Shown: positions 1 through 10,038 of the stretch, piece after piece | Layout: every line of letters begins with the position of its first letter | Position numbering within the stretch: the first letter of the stretch is position 1 | Assembly: GCF_014193675.1 (NCBI RefSeq) | Contig: NZ_BLXZ01000001.1 | Coordinates: 865,351 to 929,350 of the forward strand | Length of the DNA stretch: 64,000 nucleotides | Direction: 5' to 3' | Source of the DNA: Geomonas limicola | GTDB taxonomy: Bacteria; Desulfobacterota; Desulfuromonadia; Geobacterales; Geobacteraceae | Position numbers and translations under genes: made by a program | The notes under the pieces: model-generated | What the model saw: only the letters and a program-made list of their open reading frames with translations | What the model was told of the DNA's origin: nothing | The model's database searches: none

Positions 1-1745
1 AGCTCGATCGGTTCATCCTCGCCGTAGTAGTCCACCACGCGCGGATCGCGCGCCTTGCCGTTCTGGGTCACGAAGATGTCCAGGAAGGCGTTCACGAACC
101 CGAACTGGAGCTTGTAGAGCCTCTGGTTGATAAGGTCCTGGGTCTCCATCCCCACCGCGTCCAGGACCACCACCAGCTTGGAGCCCCCTTGGTAGACGTC
201 CTTGTTTTTCAGGTGCTGGCTGTGGGCCAAAAGGTAGGTGTCGCGAAACAGCGAGCCGGCGGCGCGCAGGTACTCTTCGGGGGTGTGCGCGATCATGGTG
301 CGCCAGCCACCTCGAGCGATGTCCGAGAAGCCTACGTGGTAGCCGGTCCCGTAGCGCCCGAAGAAAAAGGTGATCCTGAAAGGGGTTTGGGGAAGCCCCG
401 CGAGCGCCTCGGGAACCAGTTCCGAGAGGTAGGCCGGGTCCAGCCGGAAGGCCAGCGCGTGCTTCTCCGGCACGTAGAAGTTGGTCTTCAAGGTGTTGCG
501 GATCAGGGTGAGCACCAGGCGGAAGACGCTGCGGCGCACCTCGTCGGTGGCGCGGTGCCCGGTGTTGTAGTCGTCCACGAACCGGCCGGCCGTATCGAGG
601 GTGCGCCGGTAGCGCTGTTCGCGCCCGGGCAGATCCGGCTCGAAGCGGATACGGAACAGCCCGATGAGCCTCAGCGCGATGTCCGGGTGGGCATGGAAGG
701 TCTTGAGCACCTCGTCGTAGGAAAAGCGCACCGGGTCCTGCAGGGCGAGCGTGGTATGGCAAAAGGCGGCGAAGGCATTCACCAGCGAAGCCTCCTCGCC
801 GGTGAAGACCTGGTTCACCACGAACTCCCGGTAGGTAGGCGAGGCGGTGGAGAGGATCTGGGTGTTGTAGAGCTCCTGTTTCAGTCGCTCGAAGAGTTCG
901 CCCCCCCTGGCCAGCGAACCGCTATCGCGGTGCCGCACGTAGAAGGTGCCGAGGAAATAGGGGTGCACCCCGTTGGAGATGGTGAGGCAGTAGGCGCGCT
1001 GCACCCCGAACGCCAGCCGGTTGAACACCTCCATGGTCTGCAGCAGGAAGTCCCGCTGCGGCGGATTGCCTACCGCGAACATGACCCGTGTCTCGGGCGC
1101 CTCGCTGAGTCGCTCGTTCTCCTCGACGTCCAGGAAGATGCCACCCAGCCGGTTCCCCTGCTGCAGGACCCAGAGGATCTGGGCCACCCGGTTGGCGGGC
1201 GAGATGCGCACGTACTCCTCGTTGTTGAGCCACAGAAGGCGCAGGAGAGGGTCGAACTCGCTGTGGTCGAAGTCGGGGTAGCGGCCGGCGAGTGCCTGGG
1301 CGATCCCCTCCCTGATCGTGGGGGGGATCTCGGGTTCCGATGCTTCCAGGATTTCCCGGTGCTCCTTGCGGTCGAAGTCGAAACGCTGCACCTCCAGCCC
1401 GTGCTCGAGACCGGGGATGGTCGAGCGCGAGTGGGTGAACTCGGCATAGGAGATATCGCGCTCCTTGAGGGTGCTGAGCGTATCGTAGAGAGAGCCGGGC
1501 TGGTTCTGACGGGCGAGGATCAGTGTCTTTGCGCGATCGGCCAAGGTGAGGCGCTGGTTGCGGGCGAGGCTTCCCAGCCCCTGGGCCAGGTTGCAGACCG
1601 CACCGACCTCCTGCTGCATGGTGATGAAGAAATAGGAGTCCATCTGGGCCTGGAGCCAGGCCAGGTTTTCCATGGTCTGGGCACCGCTCGCGGTCACCAT
1701 CTCGTGGACCTGTTGAAACATCTCGCTGCTCGTCACCAGCGTCAT
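1..1745 (-). CDS. NAD-specific glutamate dehydrogenase, large type (3' end cut by window edge)
   Basis: Oxidative deamination of glutamate to 2-oxoglutarate and ammonium with NAD+. About 581 codons are visible before the sequence runs off the left edge, so the C-terminal part is missing. The N-terminal half has no simple motif. Near residue 550 the segment KNKD...GGSK matches the catalytic lysine region of the yeast GDH2-like large enzymes (there RKNKD..EGGSK), and RGGW lies shortly before it. The ATG at 1745 is preceded by AAGGGG at about 7 nt. The frame is open throughout, and the long plus-strand frame over it is antisense shadow. It is the last gene seen of a same-strand series with AOR and the Liv transporter, which fits amino-acid catabolism. 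Family is fairly sure; cofactor preference is inferred from the family. Confidence 0.85.
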   Translation of the reverse strand, partial: MTLVTSSEMFQQVHEMVTASGAQTMENLAWLQAQMDSYFFITMQQEVGAVCNLAQGLGSLARNQRLTLADRAKTLILARQNQPGSLYDTLSTLKERDISYAEFTHSRSTIPGLEHGLEVQRFDFDRKEHREILEASEPEIPPTIREGIAQALAGRYPDFDHSEFDPLLRLLWLNNEEYVRISPANRVAQILWVLQQGNRLGGIFLDVEENERLSEAPETRVMFAVGNPPQRDFLLQTMEVFNRLAFGVQRAYCLTISNGVHPYFLGTFYVRHRDSGSLARGGELFERLKQELYNTQILSTASPTYREFVVNQVFTGEEASLVNAFAAFCHTTLALQDPVRFSYDEVLKTFHAHPDIALRLIGLFRIRFEPDLPGREQRYRRTLDTAGRFVDDYNTGHRATDEVRRSVFRLVLTLIRNTLKTNFYVPEKHALAFRLDPAYLSELVPEALAGLPQTPFRITFFFGRYGTGYHVGFSDIARGGWRTMIAHTPEEYLRAAGSLFRDTYLLAHSQHLKNKDVYQGGSKLVVVLDAVGMETQDLINQRLYKLQFGFVNAFLDIFVTQNGKARDPRVVDYYGEDEPIE

Positions 1746-1785
1746 GGTGAAGCCCCTTGAGAAAAGGAAATCCAGGTGCCGTTAC

Positions 1786-1817
1786 AAAAACGGGCCGGGG
1801 ACGTGGTCCCGGGCCCG
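1786..1817 (-). terminator. Rho-independent terminator after AOR
   Basis: Read on the minus strand, a 12-bp GC-rich stem (one mismatch) with a short loop is followed by TTTTT. It lies between the AOR stop and the glutamate dehydrogenase start, so the dehydrogenase probably has its own promoter or relies on readthrough. Confidence 0.7.
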
Positions 1818-1845
1818 GGTGCTGCCGTCCTTCTCACAGCGGTAG

Positions 1846-3684
1846 CTACTTGTCAGGCAAAAGTCCTTCCATCTCCGGCAGGAAGACGCTCCAGACCTTC
1901 TTGCGCAACTGGGCCAGGAACTCCTCCGTGATGAAACTTGGGAGGGTGATCTTCGGATTGGGACTTGAAAGTACCTGGGGCGGGAGCGTGTACTCCTCGT
2001 CGCTGTACCCCTGGCGCAGCTCAAGGGCGAGCCCCCTGAGGTAGGCGCGCCGCACCGCGGCGATCACCTGTTCCGAGCTGATCTGCAGCCCGGTGGTCTC
2101 CCTGATGCCGGTGACGATCAGGTCGTGCCCGATCCCCAGGCCGACGAACTTGCACAGGCCCACCATGTCGTATCCCACCTGGAGCAGCCCCGTGGTGGTG
2201 ATGGCCTGGGTCCACTCCTCGACGGTGCTCTTCCCCTCCTTGGCGTAGAGCATGTGGGTCCCCATGGACATGTGGCCGCCGGCGATGGCGAACAGGTAGC
2301 CGGGGTTGGTGTCGGCCAGGTAGGCGGGAATTTCCAGCCCCTTGACGTGCATGGCGTAGGCGGTCTCGCCGACCTCCTCGGAAAGGCGGCGCACACCCTG
2401 CCCCAGTGCCGGCGCCTGGCCGCGCCCGGTCTGCTCGATCAGCTCGCGCACCTTCTCGAAATCGCCGAAGGTCGCGCCGTTCAAGAGCGGTTTTTCAGGG
2501 TGCCGCTCGTTGTAGTCCAAAAGGTAGGAGATGGTGGTCCCCAGCGAGATGGCGTCCATTCCCAGCGAGTCGCACAGGTGGATCAGCTCGGCAACCTGTT
2601 TGGGATCGTGCACCCCGAGGTTGGAGCCGAACAGGATGAGCGGTTCGAAGTCGAACTTGGCGGCAAGTTTCCCGCGGCTACCGTCCTCGTTGCGCACGTA
2701 GAGGTTGTTGTGGCAGCGGATACCGCAGCGGAAGCACCCCTCGGAGGCGATGTCGAAGACCTTCTCCACCTGGTCGCGGTAGAGCTTCTTGACGTCGTCG
2801 TTCCCCTTGGGGCGGAAGTTGTTGAGCGGCACGGCATGGAAGGCCTCGAGCACCTCGATGTTGGCCCAGGTGCCGCCGCCCCCCCCCTGGCTGGCCGGCT
2901 GGAAGCGCGCCGACCCGGGGCTCTTGACGATGTCGCGGTTCACGTCCCTGATGGCGAAGGTGATCTTGTCCAGTTTCAGGGAGCTGATCGCCACGATGGC
3001 GATCAGGTTCTTGTACCCCATCAGGCTCCCCAAGCCGCCCCGGCCGGCAAAGCGCATCTTGGGCTGGTCGGATTTGAGCTGTCCCTCGGTACTGAGGGCT
3101 ATGGCGCCCATGCGTACGGTGCGGTAGTTCTCCCCGGCGGGTCCGATGACGGCAAAATGGCCGCCGGGATGGGCCGCGGCCAAGCTCATGATTTTCTGGT
3201 GGGCGTTCAGCCCCAACAGGTGCTCGGCCGAGTGGAACTCGACCTGGGGGCCGGACTCGCCGGTGCGCAGGACCACGTAGATCGGGATGTCGGCACACCC
3301 TTCGAAGATCACCTCGTCAAGGCCAGTCCACTTGAACCGGTTGCCGAAGTCCCCGCTTCCCGCGGACCACATCGCACCCGGCAGCCCCTTGCCCGACTTC
3401 TTGAGCGGGCTGTAGGCCGAGAAGTAGCTGCGCATGCCGGTCATGACGTTGCTGCCGGTCAGCAGCCCGGTATTGAGAATGAGGGGGTTTTCGGGAGAGT
3501 AGGGGTCGGTGATGGTACGCTCGGCGAGCACCTGGAAGGACCGTCCGAACCCGCCCAGCACATCCTCGACGTTACGGCAGGGGACGTCCTCCATGCGGAC
3601 CGCCCGGGCAGGAAGGTCGATGGTGCATCGCTGATAGAGTATGCTCGAAGGGTCATTGGCGGGATCGTTGCCCCGGATTTTCAT
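1846..3684 (-). CDS. aor: Aldehyde:ferredoxin oxidoreductase, tungsten/molybdopterin family
   Basis: Oxidises aldehydes to acids with ferredoxin as electron acceptor, using a bis-pterin tungsten (or Mo) centre and one [4Fe-4S] cluster in the cytoplasm. The protein has 612 residues, the usual family length. The cluster ligands CFRCGIRC lie near residues 316-323, with a fourth Cys probably in GLCKF toward the C-terminus. GLGSLMGYKNLIAI is the family's pterin-side motif. The frame stays open 66 codons further upstream, but ATG 3684 has GGAGG 5 nt before it and starts the conserved sequence. A MoaD-like gene follows upstream on the same strand, as is common for AOR operons. Substrate unknown; succinate semialdehyde from the nearby aminotransferase is one possibility. 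Confidence 0.93.
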   Translation of the reverse strand: MKIRGNDPANDPSSILYQRCTIDLPARAVRMEDVPCRNVEDVLGGFGRSFQVLAERTITDPYSPENPLILNTGLLTGSNVMTGMRSYFSAYSPLKKSGKGLPGAMWSAGSGDFGNRFKWTGLDEVIFEGCADIPIYVVLRTGESGPQVEFHSAEHLLGLNAHQKIMSLAAAHPGGHFAVIGPAGENYRTVRMGAIALSTEGQLKSDQPKMRFAGRGGLGSLMGYKNLIAIVAISSLKLDKITFAIRDVNRDIVKSPGSARFQPASQGGGGGTWANIEVLEAFHAVPLNNFRPKGNDDVKKLYRDQVEKVFDIASEGCFRCGIRCHNNLYVRNEDGSRGKLAAKFDFEPLILFGSNLGVHDPKQVAELIHLCDSLGMDAISLGTTISYLLDYNERHPEKPLLNGATFGDFEKVRELIEQTGRGQAPALGQGVRRLSEEVGETAYAMHVKGLEIPAYLADTNPGYLFAIAGGHMSMGTHMLYAKEGKSTVEEWTQAITTTGLLQVGYDMVGLCKFVGLGIGHDLIVTGIRETTGLQISSEQVIAAVRRAYLRGLALELRQGYSDEEYTLPPQVLSSPNPKITLPSFITEEFLAQLRKKVWSVFLPEMEGLLPDK

Positions 3685-3838
3685 AGTGTCCTCCACGTCG
3701 TTGTGCGTTAACAGCGGCGGTTTCCGGCGTCCCGCAGCCCCCGCAAGGGGACTTACGGAGCGTCCATCTCCCCCCGTGCCAGGGGGCGCGAGAGCGGGTC
3801 CACACCCTGCAATCGATGGCAGGCTTCGGGCAGCGAGG

Positions 3839-4063
3839 CTACCCTCCCCCGATCGGGGGCATAAGGAACACCGTATCGCCATCCTGCAGGACCTGCTCGA
3901 ACGGGCAGTGGCGGCCGTTCACCAGCCGGATCCCGATTTCCGGCGCCGGGATGCCGAGGTCGGCGGCCAGTTGGGCGACTGTCGTCCCCTCCGGATATTC
4001 CCGGACCTCTTCTTCAAAAAGCTTCCAGCGCAAGGCCGCAAAGAGCTTGATTGTCACCTGCAT
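3839..4063 (-). CDS. MoaD/ThiS-like sulfur carrier protein
   Basis: A 74-residue ubiquitin-fold protein that ends in PPIGGG. In this family a C-terminal Gly-Gly is adenylated and thiocarboxylated to deliver sulfur, for MoaD to molybdopterin. The start is ATG 4063 (MQVTIKLF), with AGAGG 7 nt upstream; a longer open frame extends to 4180 but its extra residues are not family-like. It is transcribed just ahead of the AOR gene, so a dedicated role in making the tungsten pterin cofactor is likely. The tail has three glycines rather than the usual two. Confidence 0.85.
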   Translation of the reverse strand: MQVTIKLFAALRWKLFEEEVREYPEGTTVAQLAADLGIPAPEIGIRLVNGRHCPFEQVLQDGDTVFLMPPIGGG

Positions 4064-4103
4064 GATCGGCCTCTTCCCAAGTCCCGTGTACCCCCCTGAC
4101 CTG

Positions 4104-4577
4104 TCAGGAGAGGATCCGGTCCTTGGACTGCTTCCCCGAGATGCTCTCGATCTCCAGTTTCCAGACTCGCACCTTCTCAAGCGACGCGGCAGTGAAGCTC
4201 CAGTCCTGCTGGCTGTACTGCTGCATCACCTTGAGCAGTCCCTCGTGCTTCCCTTCGAATCCAGTCATTTCCTGAAGCCTGCCGGACCCGATCACGCACT
4301 GGTAGGAAAAGGTCCATTCGCACGGATCGCTCCCCTGGTTCACCAGGGTGACCCCGTCTTCCAGCTCGAAGCAGACGGTGGGGTTTGCCTCGAAGAACGC
4401 GATCTTGCGCCCGACGAGGGCCGTGTGAAAGTAGAAGGCGCTGCCGTCGTACCCAAAGGAAACCGGCACGATGTAGGCCTCGTCCTTATTGGCAAGGCCC
4501 AGCCTCAGCACCTGGCAGGCAGCGATGATGCGGTCGATGGACTCGCGCTCTTTGATCTCTTTGTCGGTTCGTCTCAA
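4104..4577 (-). CDS. Pyridoxamine 5'-phosphate oxidase-fold protein, NimA-like
   Basis: A 157-residue flavin-binding split-barrel protein. The opening RRTDKEI, followed by IDRIIAACQVLRLGLA and then YIVPVSFGYDG, is typical of the NimA-like branch of the PNPOx superfamily. The start is uncertain: TTG at 4577 begins the conserved RRTDKEI segment and has AGGGAG 6 nt upstream, while the first in-frame ATG is at 4649. It sits between the Liv operon and the MoaD/AOR genes on the same strand, 40 nt from MoaD. The reaction is unknown; family members bind FMN or haem and may reduce nitro compounds. Confidence 0.75.
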   Translation of the reverse strand: MRRTDKEIKERESIDRIIAACQVLRLGLANKDEAYIVPVSFGYDGSAFYFHTALVGRKIAFFEANPTVCFELEDGVTLVNQGSDPCEWTFSYQCVIGSGRLQEMTGFEGKHEGLLKVMQQYSQQDWSFTAASLEKVRVWKLEIESISGKQSKDRILS

Positions 4578-4726
4578 ACTGATCTCCCTGCTCCGGCCGG
4601 TAGGCTTGGATGCGTTGCGGATTCCGGGGCAGCTACCAGCAATCTGCATCCCCGACTACCTGCACGCTCTCGTGATGACCGAAAAGCGCAAAAAGCTTAG
4701 CACAGCTGGATAACATCCCGCAATCA

Positions 4727-5433
4727 CTAGAAGCCGAGATACGCCTCGCGGATCGACTGGTCGGCCTCCAGGTCCTTGCCGGTCCCCTGCCCCACGATGC
4801 GCCCGTTCTCCATGACGTAGCAGTAATCCGCCACCTTGAGGGTCTGGTGCACGTTCTGCTCGACCAGGAAGATGGTGAGCCCCTCGCGGTGCAGCTCCTG
4901 GATCACCTTGAAGACCTCCTGCACCATGATGGGCGCGAGCCCCAGGCTCGGCTCGTCGAACATGATCACCTGCGGGTCCTGCATGAGCGCGCGCCCGATG
5001 GCCACCATCTGCTGTTCGCCCCCCGAAAGGGTCTCGGCGGTCTGGGTGCGCCGCTCCTCCAGGCGCGGGAAGATCGAGTAGATGCGCTTCAGGGTCTGGG
5101 CGCGCTTCCCGTGGGCCCTTTTCAGGTAGGCACCCACCAGGAGGTTCTCTTCCACCGTCATCTTGGGGAAGAGCTGGCGCCCCTCGGGCACCAGGGTGAT
5201 CCCCTGGTCCACCACCTTGTGCACCGGCAATCCGGTGATGCGGCTCCCCTGGTAGTGGATGGAGCCCGCCGCGGTGGGGATCAGGCCACAGAGCGCCTTG
5301 AGTGTCGTGGTCTTGCCGGCGCCGTTCGCGCCGATGAGCGCCACGAGCTGCCCCTTGTTGACCGAGAAGGAGATGTTCCAAAGGGCCTGGATGTCCCCGT
5401 AGTTGACCGAAATATCCTGAACGTCGAGTAGAT

Positions 5434-5437
<4 letters not shown>
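4727..5437 (-). CDS. livF: Branched-chain-type amino acid ABC transporter ATPase LivF
   Basis: One of the two ATPases of a Liv (HAAT family) importer at the inner membrane. The 236 residues carry Walker A GANGAGKTT near residue 36, the signature LSGGEQQ, Walker B VIMFDEPSLGLAP and the switch His in LVEQNV. Length is normal. The ATG overlaps the livG stop codon (ATGA), so the two are translationally coupled. It is last in the order livK-H-M-G-F. The substrate could be Leu/Ile/Val or another amino acid; the family also serves GABA, amides and urea. Confidence 0.95.
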
Positions 5438-6159
<722 letters not shown>

Positions 6160-6161
6160 GT

Positions 6162-7148
6162 TTAGTTTCCTTCTTCCGGTGCCACCACGGCGGTTAGGGC
6201 GGGCTCTTCGCGGCGCGGCGGGGCCGCCTTGCGCTTGAAGAGGGTGCCCCACAGGCCGTTGGGAATGAAGATGACGCTCACCGCGATCAGCGCGCCCAGG
6301 ATGATGAGGTAGAGAAGCTGGAAGTCCGACAGGTAGGCCCAGAAGATGGTCTTGAAGGCGAAGATCAGGAGCGCCCCCAGGGCCGGCCCGAACAGGGTCC
6401 CCATGCCGCCGAACACCACCATGACCACCGCCTGGTCGCTCACCAGGTCCCCCAGGGTGGAAGAGGGGTCGATGAAGGTGATCCAGTAGGCGTAGATGCC
6501 GCCCAGGATGCCGGTGGGGAGTGCGGACAGGATGAAGGCCTGCATCTTCAGCTTGGTCGGGTTGAGCCCCAGCGCCTTGGCCCCCTCCTCGTCCTCCCGG
6601 ATCGCCTTAAGCTTCAGCCCGAAGGGGGCGCGCTCCAAAAGGTACCAGAGGATGAGAAAGGTGAGCCCAACGGTGATCAGCATCAGGTAGTAGAAAAACT
6701 GCGGGTTCAAGAAGGCGTTCAGGCGCATGCCGTCCGGCCCGCCGGTGAACTCGACGTTCAACGCGAGCTGCTGGATGGCGCGCGACAGGGCCCAGGTGGC
6801 GATGGCGAAGTAGGCCCCCTTGAGGCGCAGGGTCGGGATGCCGGCGATGAGCGCCACGACACCTGCGGCCAACCCGCCGGCCGGCAGCGCCGCCCAGAAC
6901 GGGAGGTTCGCCTGCATCATCAAAATGGCGATGGTGTAGGCCCCGATGCCGAAGAAGGCGCCGTGGCCGAAATTGAGGTAGCCGGTGTAACCCGCGATCA
7001 CGTCGAAGGCGATGGCCAGCCCGATCCACATGATCCCCTCGGTGAGGACGCGCAGCACGAAGGTGTCGTGCACGACGAGGGGCAGGATCAAGAGGGCGGC
7101 AACCAGGATGCCAAGAATTGCGGGGCCGCGGCTGTTGGTGGTTTTCAT
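6162..7148 (-). CDS. livM: Branched-chain-type amino acid ABC transporter permease LivM
   Basis: Inner-membrane permease of 328 residues with many hydrophobic segments. It has the family motif GYTGYLNFGHGAFFGIGAY and the EAA-like loop with KLKAIREDEEGAKALG, which contacts the ATPases. Start ATG 7148 lies 2 nt after the livH stop, and its AAGGGGG ribosome site is inside the livH end. The C-terminal tail after about residue 300 is hydrophilic (KRKAAPPRREEP). Confidence 0.94.
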   Translation of the reverse strand: MKTTNSRGPAILGILVAALLILPLVVHDTFVLRVLTEGIMWIGLAIAFDVIAGYTGYLNFGHGAFFGIGAYTIAILMMQANLPFWAALPAGGLAAGVVALIAGIPTLRLKGAYFAIATWALSRAIQQLALNVEFTGGPDGMRLNAFLNPQFFYYLMLITVGLTFLILWYLLERAPFGLKLKAIREDEEGAKALGLNPTKLKMQAFILSALPTGILGGIYAYWITFIDPSSTLGDLVSDQAVVMVVFGGMGTLFGPALGALLIFAFKTIFWAYLSDFQLLYLIILGALIAVSVIFIPNGLWGTLFKRKAAPPRREEPALTAVVAPEEGN

Positions 7149-7150
7149 CT

Positions 7151-8035
7151 TTAGACCCCCTTGCCGAACAGACCGCGCGGCGAAATCAGCAGGATGACGT
7201 AGAGGATGGCGAAGACCGCGAGCAGCGTGTGGCTCGGGTTGAAGTAGATCATGAAGATCGACTGCACCAGGCCCAACAGCAGTGCCGCCCAGGGAACTCC
7301 GGCCAGGTAGCCCATGCCCGCCAGAACCACCACGAAGAAGGCGAAGATGGTGTACTCGTTACCCATCTGGGCCCCGATGGAGAGGATACAGCCCATAAGC
7401 ACCCCGGTCATCGCCGAGATCCCCACGTAGATGCCGTACACGAACGAGCCGGTGCGCTTGCTGTTCACCCCCATGAGTCCGGCGGCGTCCTTGTGCTGCG
7501 CCAGCGCCCTCACCCCCAGCCCGAAGTTGGTTTTCTTCAGGAGGTAGTGCAGGAAGCCCGTGATGGCGAGCGCGTAGCAAAGCCCAACCAGGCGCACCGC
7601 GGGGATGGTCACCGTGATGCCGAACTGGTCGATGTTGAAGGAGCCCTCCGAGAACATCGAGGGGATCGAGTTCGAGTAGAAGCCGAAGACGGTCAGCGCC
7701 AGCCCGCGGAACATGATGGCCAGGCCGAAGGTGAAGACCAGGCCCATCAGGAAGGGGTTCCCCTTGGTGCCCGAGAGCACCCGGTGGATCACCGGCTGGA
7801 TCAGGTAGCCGATGCCGAAGTAGAGGACGAAGATGACCGGCAGGAAGATGAAGGGATCCAGCCCGGTCCACTTGTTCAGGTAAAAGCCGGTGAAGGCCCC
7901 GAACATGATCCATTCGCCGACGGCGAAGTCGATGACGTGCATGACGCCGTAGGTGAGGGAGAAGGCGATGGCGATGGTGATGTAAATCCCGCCCAAAAGT
8001 ATCCCGTCGGTCAGGGCTTGTGGCAGCAATTCCAT
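7151..8035 (-). CDS. livH: Branched-chain-type amino acid ABC transporter permease LivH
   Basis: The partner permease of LivM, 294 residues. The opening QALTDGILLGGIYITIAIA and GVMHVIDFAVGEW are typical for LivH, as is the loop GVRALAQHKDAAGLMGV. ATG 8035 is chosen over the upstream in-frame GTG/ATG because GGAGG lies about 10 nt before it and family similarity begins here. A 448-nt gap with stem-loops separates it from livK. Confidence 0.94.
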   Translation of the reverse strand: MELLPQALTDGILLGGIYITIAIAFSLTYGVMHVIDFAVGEWIMFGAFTGFYLNKWTGLDPFIFLPVIFVLYFGIGYLIQPVIHRVLSGTKGNPFLMGLVFTFGLAIMFRGLALTVFGFYSNSIPSMFSEGSFNIDQFGITVTIPAVRLVGLCYALAITGFLHYLLKKTNFGLGVRALAQHKDAAGLMGVNSKRTGSFVYGIYVGISAMTGVLMGCILSIGAQMGNEYTIFAFFVVVLAGMGYLAGVPWAALLLGLVQSIFMIYFNPSHTLLAVFAILYVILLISPRGLFGKGV

Positions 8036-8483
8036 AAAGCGAAGTCCTCCAGTGATGCGTGTGCGAATCGGTACCGTCTCGAGCAGGTGCAACCGTCCCT
8101 TGCCGTTTCCAGCGTGTGCGGGCGAGGGAGGTGAATGATGTTGATTGCTTTCAGCAGGTCGTCAGCTGCCGCCCCCTCTCCCGATGGGCGAGGAGTCAGT
8201 GGTTCTGCAGAGGCAGCAGGTGATTTCGGTTCAAGCGGAAATGAGATCGTTGCAGTTATCATGTGCCCTGCGAAGCGCTGAAGCACTTAGTTCCTTTCCC
8301 CCAACCGCTGCGGCGGAACTCAACGCCCCCCCCTTAGCGAAGGGGGGACAGGGGGGATTTAGCCCCAAAAGGAACTGCCAGCAGCAGCCAGCCATCGTCC
8401 CCCCAGGGACCCCGGTCCTTCCCCCCGCGCACGGCGGGGGGAAGGGAGGGTTGACTGAACGAACGGCCGTGCGTTCCCAGCGC
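8036..8483. other. livK-livH intergenic region
   Basis: A 448-nt gap between two same-strand genes of one transporter. It has no credible gene. It holds two strong GC-rich stem-loops described separately (8328-8445). Such structures could lower expression of livHMGF relative to the binding protein. Confidence 0.6.
8328..8445. repeat. Pair of GC-rich hairpins, REP-like element
   Basis: The first hairpin is an 8-bp C/G stem (8328-8335 with 8340-8347, loop AGCG) followed by ACAGGGGGGATTT. The second is a perfect 12-bp stem, 8417-8428 with 8434-8445, loop GCACG. The C-run, short loop, G-run, ACAGGGGG form resembles dispersed repeats known from many bacteria. Related C/G-run sequences occur in this window at 25296-25395 and 50478-50505. 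Confidence 0.6.
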
Positions 8484-9725
8484 CTAGCGGCTCTTCCAGT
8501 CCTTCATCGGGTACTGTGCGGCTGCTTCTACGGAGGCCTTCGGGCCCACGGTCATGATCTTGCCGCTCTGGATCTGGACGGTGAGCGGATCGAGGCCGAT
8601 GTTGGCGTGGTAGTACTCGCCGGAGGTGGCGAACTTGACGCGGCCGTAGAAGGTCTGCACGTCGACCTCTTCGATCGCCTTGACGAGTTTGTTGCGCATC
8701 TCCTCGTTCATGCCCGGCTTGGCGCCGATCTTCTGCAGGGCAACCTGGAAGGCGATGCCGGCGGCGGAGCAGCCACCCTGGGTGTAGTCGCCCGGGTTCT
8801 GGTAGGCCTTCTGGGAGGCGGCGGCGTAGGCGGCTGCGGTCGGCCAGAGGATCTTGCTCTTGGTTTTAGCGGTGCCGGTCCAGCAGGTGGTGCCGAAGAT
8901 CTGCTCGCCGTCCTTGCCTACCGCGTCGGTGAAGGCCTTGTCGGTGATGCCGCAGTGCATGAGGAGCGCTTTCGGGGTGTAGCCGATCTGGCGCAGGGCC
9001 TTAACGAACTTCACGTGCTCTTCGTCATGGCCGCCGAAGGCGATGATGTCCGGCTTCATGCTTCTAACCGCGGAGAGCAGCGGGGTCATGTCCTGCCCGG
9101 AGGGGACGATGCTGAACTTGAGAACCTTCAGTTTGGCGGCCTCGGCAGCGGTCTTGTAGGCCTCGGCGGTCGCCTTGGAGAAGGCATCGTTGGAGCCGAT
9201 GATGGCGATGGTCTTGGGGGCCGGCTTCAGCTGGGTCAGGGTCTTGATGGAGGTAGCGCCGGTGAAGTTGATGGGGGGGATGGTGCCAAAGGTGTACTTG
9301 AACTTGTTCCTCCAGATGAGCGGGCTCTCGGCCGAGCCGGTGATCATCGGGATCTTGTACTTGTCGACCACCGGTGCCACGGCGAGGGTGACGCCCGAGG
9401 AGTAGGGGCCCAGGATGAAGTCGACCTGCTCCTGGGTGATCAGGCGCTCGGCGGCGGCAGCGCCGGCTGCCGGGTTGGACTGGGCGTCCGCGTAGACCAG
9501 CTTCACGGGGTACTTCTTACCCTTGATGTCGATGCCGCCCTTGGCGTTTACTTCCTGCGCCCAGAGGTCGTAGCCGCGCTTGGTGATGTTACCGCCGGTG
9601 ACCAGGTCACCGGAGAGCTCGGTGATGACACCGATCTTGAAGAAGTTCCGCTCCTCCGCGTGCAGCGGGCTGGCCACGAAAAGGGCGACCAACAGCAGCA
9701 GTACCCTGACCATTACAGATTTCAT
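8484..9725 (-). CDS. livK: Branched-chain-type amino acid ABC transporter substrate-binding protein LivK
   Basis: Periplasmic binding protein, 413 residues. A signal peptide (MKSVMVRV, then a hydrophobic run ending ASPLHA, cleavage near residue 23) is followed by a Peripla_BP_6 fold: KIGVITELSGDLVTGG and DILGPYSSGVTLAVAPV type motifs. ATG 9725 has AAAGGAGG 7 nt upstream; the frame continues to 9767 but without support. It is first in the livKHMGF series. Substrate unknown. A weak sigma-54-like promoter lies just upstream. Confidence 0.94.
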   Translation of the reverse strand: MKSVMVRVLLLLVALFVASPLHAEERNFFKIGVITELSGDLVTGGNITKRGYDLWAQEVNAKGGIDIKGKKYPVKLVYADAQSNPAAGAAAAERLITQEQVDFILGPYSSGVTLAVAPVVDKYKIPMITGSAESPLIWRNKFKYTFGTIPPINFTGATSIKTLTQLKPAPKTIAIIGSNDAFSKATAEAYKTAAEAAKLKVLKFSIVPSGQDMTPLLSAVRSMKPDIIAFGGHDEEHVKFVKALRQIGYTPKALLMHCGITDKAFTDAVGKDGEQIFGTTCWTGTAKTKSKILWPTAAAYAAASQKAYQNPGDYTQGGCSAAGIAFQVALQKIGAKPGMNEEMRNKLVKAIEEVDVQTFYGRVKFATSGEYYHANIGLDPLTVQIQSGKIMTVGPKASVEAAAQYPMKDWKSR

Positions 9726-9751
9726 TGTGCTACCTCCTTTGATGTGATGTG

Positions 9752-9767
9752 GCAAAGTGGTTACCAC
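9752..9767 (-). promoter_or_regulatory. Possible sigma-54 promoter of livK
   Basis: On the minus strand TGGTAACCACTTTGC has the GG-N10-GC spacing of -24/-12 promoters, with TTTGC at -12. The TGGCAC part is poor, and the implied transcript start is only about 15 nt before the livK ATG. The neighbouring sigma-54 activator gene makes it plausible. Confidence 0.3.
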
Positions 9768-10038
9768 GGCAATAGCAGTTCAGAAGGTCCAGCGGCTCCC
9801 GCCGAAAGCTGACCGGCGCACGGTGAGCGGGGCTGCCGGCACCGAGTTCGGCACCGGCGGGCTGTATACAGCAGAAAGCATGCCAATGAAATCACATCCA
9901 GAAATCGAGCGGCTACCACGGGCGGAAACGGTGGGGAAAACTCCGCAAGCTGCTGTTCCCCGAAGGGATGGGCGGCGCTGCCGTCCCGGTTCAGGCGGAA
10001 ACCCTGCCCAGGGGAGCGACCGGGACGCTGCCCACATT

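Noticed and set aside
189..1760. A long plus-strand open frame opposite the glutamate dehydrogenase
   Set aside because: The minus strand carries a continuous GDH frame with a ribosome site; the plus-strand translation has no recognisable features.
3685..3882. N-terminal extension of AOR to 3882
   Set aside because: The extra residues are low-complexity and not AOR-like, and ATG 3684 has a strong ribosome site.
8145..9812. A plus-strand frame across the livK gene and its downstream gap
   Set aside because: It covers both a noncoding hairpin region and the complement of livK; low-complexity translation.
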